A stretch of 17,226 nt of DNA, from positions 1 through 17,226 of the forward strand of contig JAKSQA010000002.1 in the NCBI GenBank assembly GCA_024404335.1, read 5' to 3'. This stretch comes from Mailhella sp. Its GTDB lineage: Bacteria; Desulfobacterota; Desulfovibrionia; Desulfovibrionales; Desulfovibrionaceae. Positions 14,788 to 17,226 of this stretch are shown here, in pieces. How positions within the stretch are numbered: position 1 is the stretch's first letter; every line of letters starts with the position of its first letter. Position numbers and translations under genes: made by a program. Below the pieces are notes generated by a model. It had not been told where the DNA came from. It searched no databases and saw only the letters and a list, made by a program, of their open reading frames with translations.

Positions 14788-16578
14788 TCATTCGATGGTG
14801 GCGATGACCTGATCGGCAGTAACCTGGTCGCCCTGCTTCACATTGATGGAAACGACCTTGCAGTCACGGGGAGCCTTGATCTCCATTTCCATCTTCATGG
14901 CTTCGAGAACGATGATGGCTTCGCCGGCGGCAACGGAATCGCCGGGGTTGGTGGGCAGACGGAGCACGAGGCCGGCGAGAGGAGCCTTGACGGGCTCGGC
15001 ATTGCCGGAACCGGCGGCGGGGGCGGCGGCGGGAGCGGCGCCGCCCGTGGAGTTGTAGGACTTGCCGTTGACGGTGACCTTGCCGTCTTCAACGCGCACG
15101 TCGTACTTCTTGCCGTCGATGTTCAGGGAGACGGCGGACTTGTCGGCGCCGGCGGCGGGAGCAGCGGCCGCATTAGGATCGACCTTGCGGAGGTTGGTCT
15201 TGGCTTCGCCCTTAAGGAACATGATGCCCTTCTCGGCGCAGGAGGCGACGAGGAAGACGTTCTCATCGGTGATCTCAAGGCCGGCTTCGGTGAGCATGTC
15301 TTCGAAGTGCTTGCGGCTCTTGTTGGGATCGGCGTCGTTCAGTTCGAGGACGGTCTTGTCGACCTTGGGCAGACCGAGCTGCTCGGAGGCGATCTTCACG
15401 ACTTCGGGATCGGGCTCGACGGGGGTCTTGCCGAAGTAGCCGAGCACCATCTTGCCGTAGCCGGGAGCCATCTTGGCCCACTTGCCGAACATGACGTTGT
15501 TGAACGCCTGCTGGAAGTAGAACTGCGACACGGGGGTGACGGAGGTGCCGAAGCCGCCCTTGGCGACGGTTTCGCCCATGGCGACGATGCAGTCGTTGTA
15601 CTTGTCCATGAGCTTGTTGTCGCGCAGCATCTGCGTGTTGGCGGTGAGGGCACCGCCGGGCATGGGCGAGAAGGGGATCAGCGGGGATACGAAGCCGGCT
15701 TCCGGGGGCTTGAAGTAGACGGACATGCATTCCTTGAAGATCTCTTCGGCCTCGCGGATCTTCGCGACGTCGACGTCGAGGGCGTAGCCGGTGCCGCGGA
15801 GGACGTGATACATGGAGAGCACGTCGGGCTGGGCGGTGCCGCCGGAGACGGGATCAAGGGAGAGATCGATGGCGTTGATGCCGGCCTCGATGGCGGCCAT
15901 GTACTGGAGCATGCAGCCGTCGGCGGTGGAGTGGGAGTGGAAGTCGAGGTACACGTCGTCGCCGAGGAGCTGGCGGGCGCGCTTGACGGTCTCGAAGACG
16001 ATGGGCGCGGGAGTGGTGCCGGATGCGTCCTTGAAGCAGATGCTGTCGAAGGGAACGCCGGCGTCGAGGATCTTCTGGAGGATGCCGATATAGAAGTCGG
16101 CGTCATGGGCGCCGGTGAGTCCCGGAGGCAGGCCCATGAAGGTGACGGTGGCCTGGTGCTTGCAGCCGGCTTCGACGATGCACTTGCCGGAGAAGATCAG
16201 GTTGTTGACATCGTTGAGGGCGTCGAAGTTACGGATGGTGGTGACGCCGTGCTTCTTGAACATCTGGGCATGGAGGCGGATGATGTCGGAGGAGCAGGAA
16301 TCAAGGGCCACGACGTTCACGCCGCGGGCGAGGGTCTGCAGATTGGCCTCGGGGCCGACGTGGGCGCGGAACTCGTCCATGGCGGCATAGGGATCTTCGT
16401 TGCAGTAGAAGACCTTGGACTGGAAGATGGCGCCGCCGCCCATTTCGAACCAGTTGATGCCTGCGGCCTTGGCGGCGTCGACGGCGGGGAGGAAATCCTT
16501 GTTAAGAACGCGGGCGCCGTAGCAGGACTGGAAGCCGTCACGGAACGCCGTGCACATAAAGTCGATTTTCTTGGTCAT
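14788..16578 (-). CDS. oadA: Oxaloacetate decarboxylase alpha subunit (carboxyltransferase plus biotin domain)
   Basis: 596 residues, the usual size. The carboxyltransferase domain starts with FRDGFQS (12-18), with Asp14 as a metal ligand. It has Lys183 in [12 protein letters not shown] (expected carbamylated Lys) and His214/His216 in FHSHST (metal ligands). Two Ala/Pro-rich linkers (about residues 470-485 and 505-530) lead to the biotin carrier domain with EAMKM, biotinylated Lys562, 34 residues from the end. It transfers CO2 from oxaloacetate to biotin, yielding pyruvate. A GGATGG-like ribosome site precedes ATG 16578. It starts 17 bp after oadG and is closely coupled to oadB. The same fold occurs in pyruvate carboxylase subunit B, but OadB and OadG beside it favour the Na+ pump. 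Confidence 0.94.
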   Translation of the reverse strand: MTKKIDFMCTAFRDGFQSCYGARVLNKDFLPAVDAAKAAGINWFEMGGGAIFQSKVFYCNEDPYAAMDEFRAHVGPEANLQTLARGVNVVALDSCSSDIIRLHAQMFKKHGVTTIRNFDALNDVNNLIFSGKCIVEAGCKHQATVTFMGLPPGLTGAHDADFYIGILQKILDAGVPFDSICFKDASGTTPAPIVFETVKRARQLLGDDVYLDFHSHSTADGCMLQYMAAIEAGINAIDLSLDPVSGGTAQPDVLSMYHVLRGTGYALDVDVAKIREAEEIFKECMSVYFKPPEAGFVSPLIPFSPMPGGALTANTQMLRDNKLMDKYNDCIVAMGETVAKGGFGTSVTPVSQFYFQQAFNNVMFGKWAKMAPGYGKMVLGYFGKTPVEPDPEVVKIASEQLGLPKVDKTVLELNDADPNKSRKHFEDMLTEAGLEITDENVFLVASCAEKGIMFLKGEAKTNLRKVDPNAAAAPAAGADKSAVSLNIDGKKYDVRVEDGKVTVNGKSYNSTGGAAPAAAPAAGSGNAEPVKAPLAGLVLRLPTNPGDSVAAGEAIIVLEAMKMEMEIKAPRDCKVVSINVKQGDQVTADQVIATIE

Positions 16579-16595
16579 GATCTCACCATCCTGTA

Positions 16596-16817
16596 TTATT
16601 TAGCGTTGAGAAGGGTACGGCCGATGGCGATGGCCGCAGCGATACGGGCCGTCTCGTCCGTGTTAGCGGGCTGCGGCTTCGGGTTTTTCGCCTCAATCTT
16701 CGCCTCGATCGAACGGACGATCCGGCTGGAGATATTGATGGCATTGATGAGCACGATGAGGAACGCAAAAACCGTTCCCATACCGGCGCACATAAGGATA
16801 AGTCCCTGTACTAGCAC
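16596..16817 (-). CDS. oadG: Oxaloacetate decarboxylase gamma subunit
   Basis: 73 residues, first gene of the operon. It starts with GTG at 16817, preceded by GGAGGA at 5 bp. One membrane helix (about 5-27, GLILMCAGMGTVFAFLIVLINAI, here split for reading as GLILMCAGMG and TVFAFLIVLI) is followed by a charged, Pro-containing tail (PKPQPANTDETARIAAAIA). The form and place before oadA are those of OadG/MmdD subunits, which tie the alpha subunit to the membrane beta subunit and bind a metal that speeds carboxyl transfer. Confidence 0.88.
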   Translation of the reverse strand: MLVQGLILMCAGMGTVFAFLIVLINAINISSRIVRSIEAKIEAKNPKPQPANTDETARIAAAIAIGRTLLNAK

Positions 16818-17080
16818 GTCTTCCTCCGTTGTTACGGCTTTTCAGCCATGCCGTACGCTCTTCAACGGAAGAGCGCTCGCGCAGGCCGGTCGGCCGCATT
16901 ATTTTCATCTCCGTGCGTGTGATGGCAGAAAATACCGCCCTCAGCGCACGATTTCCGCGCCTGCGGAAGCACTGCCGGTACGTCAAAAGACCGCAGATTT
17001 TCTGCGCAGGCCTTCCATGCGTATCACGACCTCGAACCGTCGTCTACAATGTTCTTTCGTAGAAATCAGGCACAAGCCGC

Positions 17081-17110
17081 GGAAAAAACAAAAGCCGCGG
17101 AATACGCGGC
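17081..17110 (-). terminator. Minus-strand intrinsic terminator upstream of the oad operon
   Basis: GCCGCG/CGCGGC stem (17094-17099 with 17105-17110, GAATA loop on the plus strand) is followed on the minus strand by TTTTGTTTTTT (17083-17093). It would end transcripts coming from the right, isolating oad, or act as a leader element if the oad promoter lies further right. Confidence 0.7.
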
Positions 17111-17197
17111 ATTGCATTATACGGCATCAGGCTTGCCCAAAGGATACAAAGATTAAAATTCTATTATACTGATAATTTTAGATGTTTTATCCCCTCT

Positions 17198-17226
17198 AAG
17201 CTCCCCGCCCATAGGGCGGGGAGCTT
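17198..17226. repeat. Perfect 13-bp hairpin at window edge; candidate IS200/IS605-type end
   Basis: AAGCTCCCCGCCC (17198-17210) pairs fully with 17214-17226 around a 3-nt loop, after CCCCTCT and an AT-rich flank. Such GC hairpins occur at ends of IS200/IS605 elements; a terminator of a gene beyond the window is the alternative. Confidence 0.45.

Larger units (their letters stand above)
16818..17226. other. Upstream region of the oad operon to window end; no gene seen
   Basis: It holds the oad 5' leader, with an 8-bp hairpin CGCTCTTC (16856-16863) / GAAGAGCG (16868-16875), but no promoter I can assign safely. A minus-strand terminator lies at 17081-17110. The AT-rich stretch 17147-17190 has a composition unlike the oad genes and ends in the hairpin at 17198-17226. 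Confidence 0.5.

Noticed and set aside
17022..17050. Plus-strand promoter with TACAAT at 17045
   Set aside because: The -35 position is poor and no plus-strand gene follows.
14710..17172. An 820-codon plus-strand open frame opposite oadA/oadB
   Set aside because: Composition is Gly/Val/Glu/Asp/His-biased, as expected from the antisense of GC-rich genes, and it covers three solid oad genes and their upstream region.
1..17226. CRISPR array
   Set aside because: No regularly spaced direct repeats; the only repeat families are the short GTCAGA motifs, the operator elements and the HMA duplication.

Overview
This is a GC-rich bacterial chromosome segment with a foreign-looking left end. The host is probably an anaerobe: the right side carries a complete three-gene oxaloacetate decarboxylase sodium pump (oadG-oadA-oadB). 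The overall gene style would suit a Desulfovibrionaceae-like or similar gut anaerobe, but the sequence alone does not fix the taxon.

Left (1-3630) looks like the distal end of an integrated island. It holds a partial type I restriction specificity gene (hsdS, cut by the window edge), the methyltransferase gene hsdM with an unusual helix-turn-helix-like N-terminal extension, and a small serine recombinase with a cluster of GTCAGA-type repeats upstream. It ends in an orphan fragment matching the 3' end of a tmRNA (ssrA) gene, followed by a strong terminator. That is the arrangement expected at the far junction of an element inserted into ssrA; the intact ssrA and integrase would lie further left, outside the window.

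Middle (3680-8251): a DUF1778/GNAT toxin-antitoxin pair lies just after the junction. Next comes a divergent vitamin B6 pair: a PdxR/MocR-type regulator whose PLP-lysine position is arginine, and a pyridoxal kinase. Then comes an RhtA-like EamA exporter, preceded by a strong terminator hairpin that its transcript must read through.

Metal region (8252-12839): a CadC-like ArsR repressor retaining both metal-site residue sets, then a Zn/Cd/Pb P1B-type ATPase with three N-terminal HMA domains. Two of these are a recent 243-bp tandem duplication. Related 16-bp operator-like elements precede both genes. A TMEM43-family membrane protein follows.

Right (12840-17226): two strong hairpins, one a perfect 44-bp palindrome, then a 3' remnant of a recD2 helicase gene. 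The oad operon runs on the minus strand. The window ends with a minus-strand terminator and an AT-rich stretch closed by a 13-bp hairpin of the kind seen at IS200/IS605 ends.
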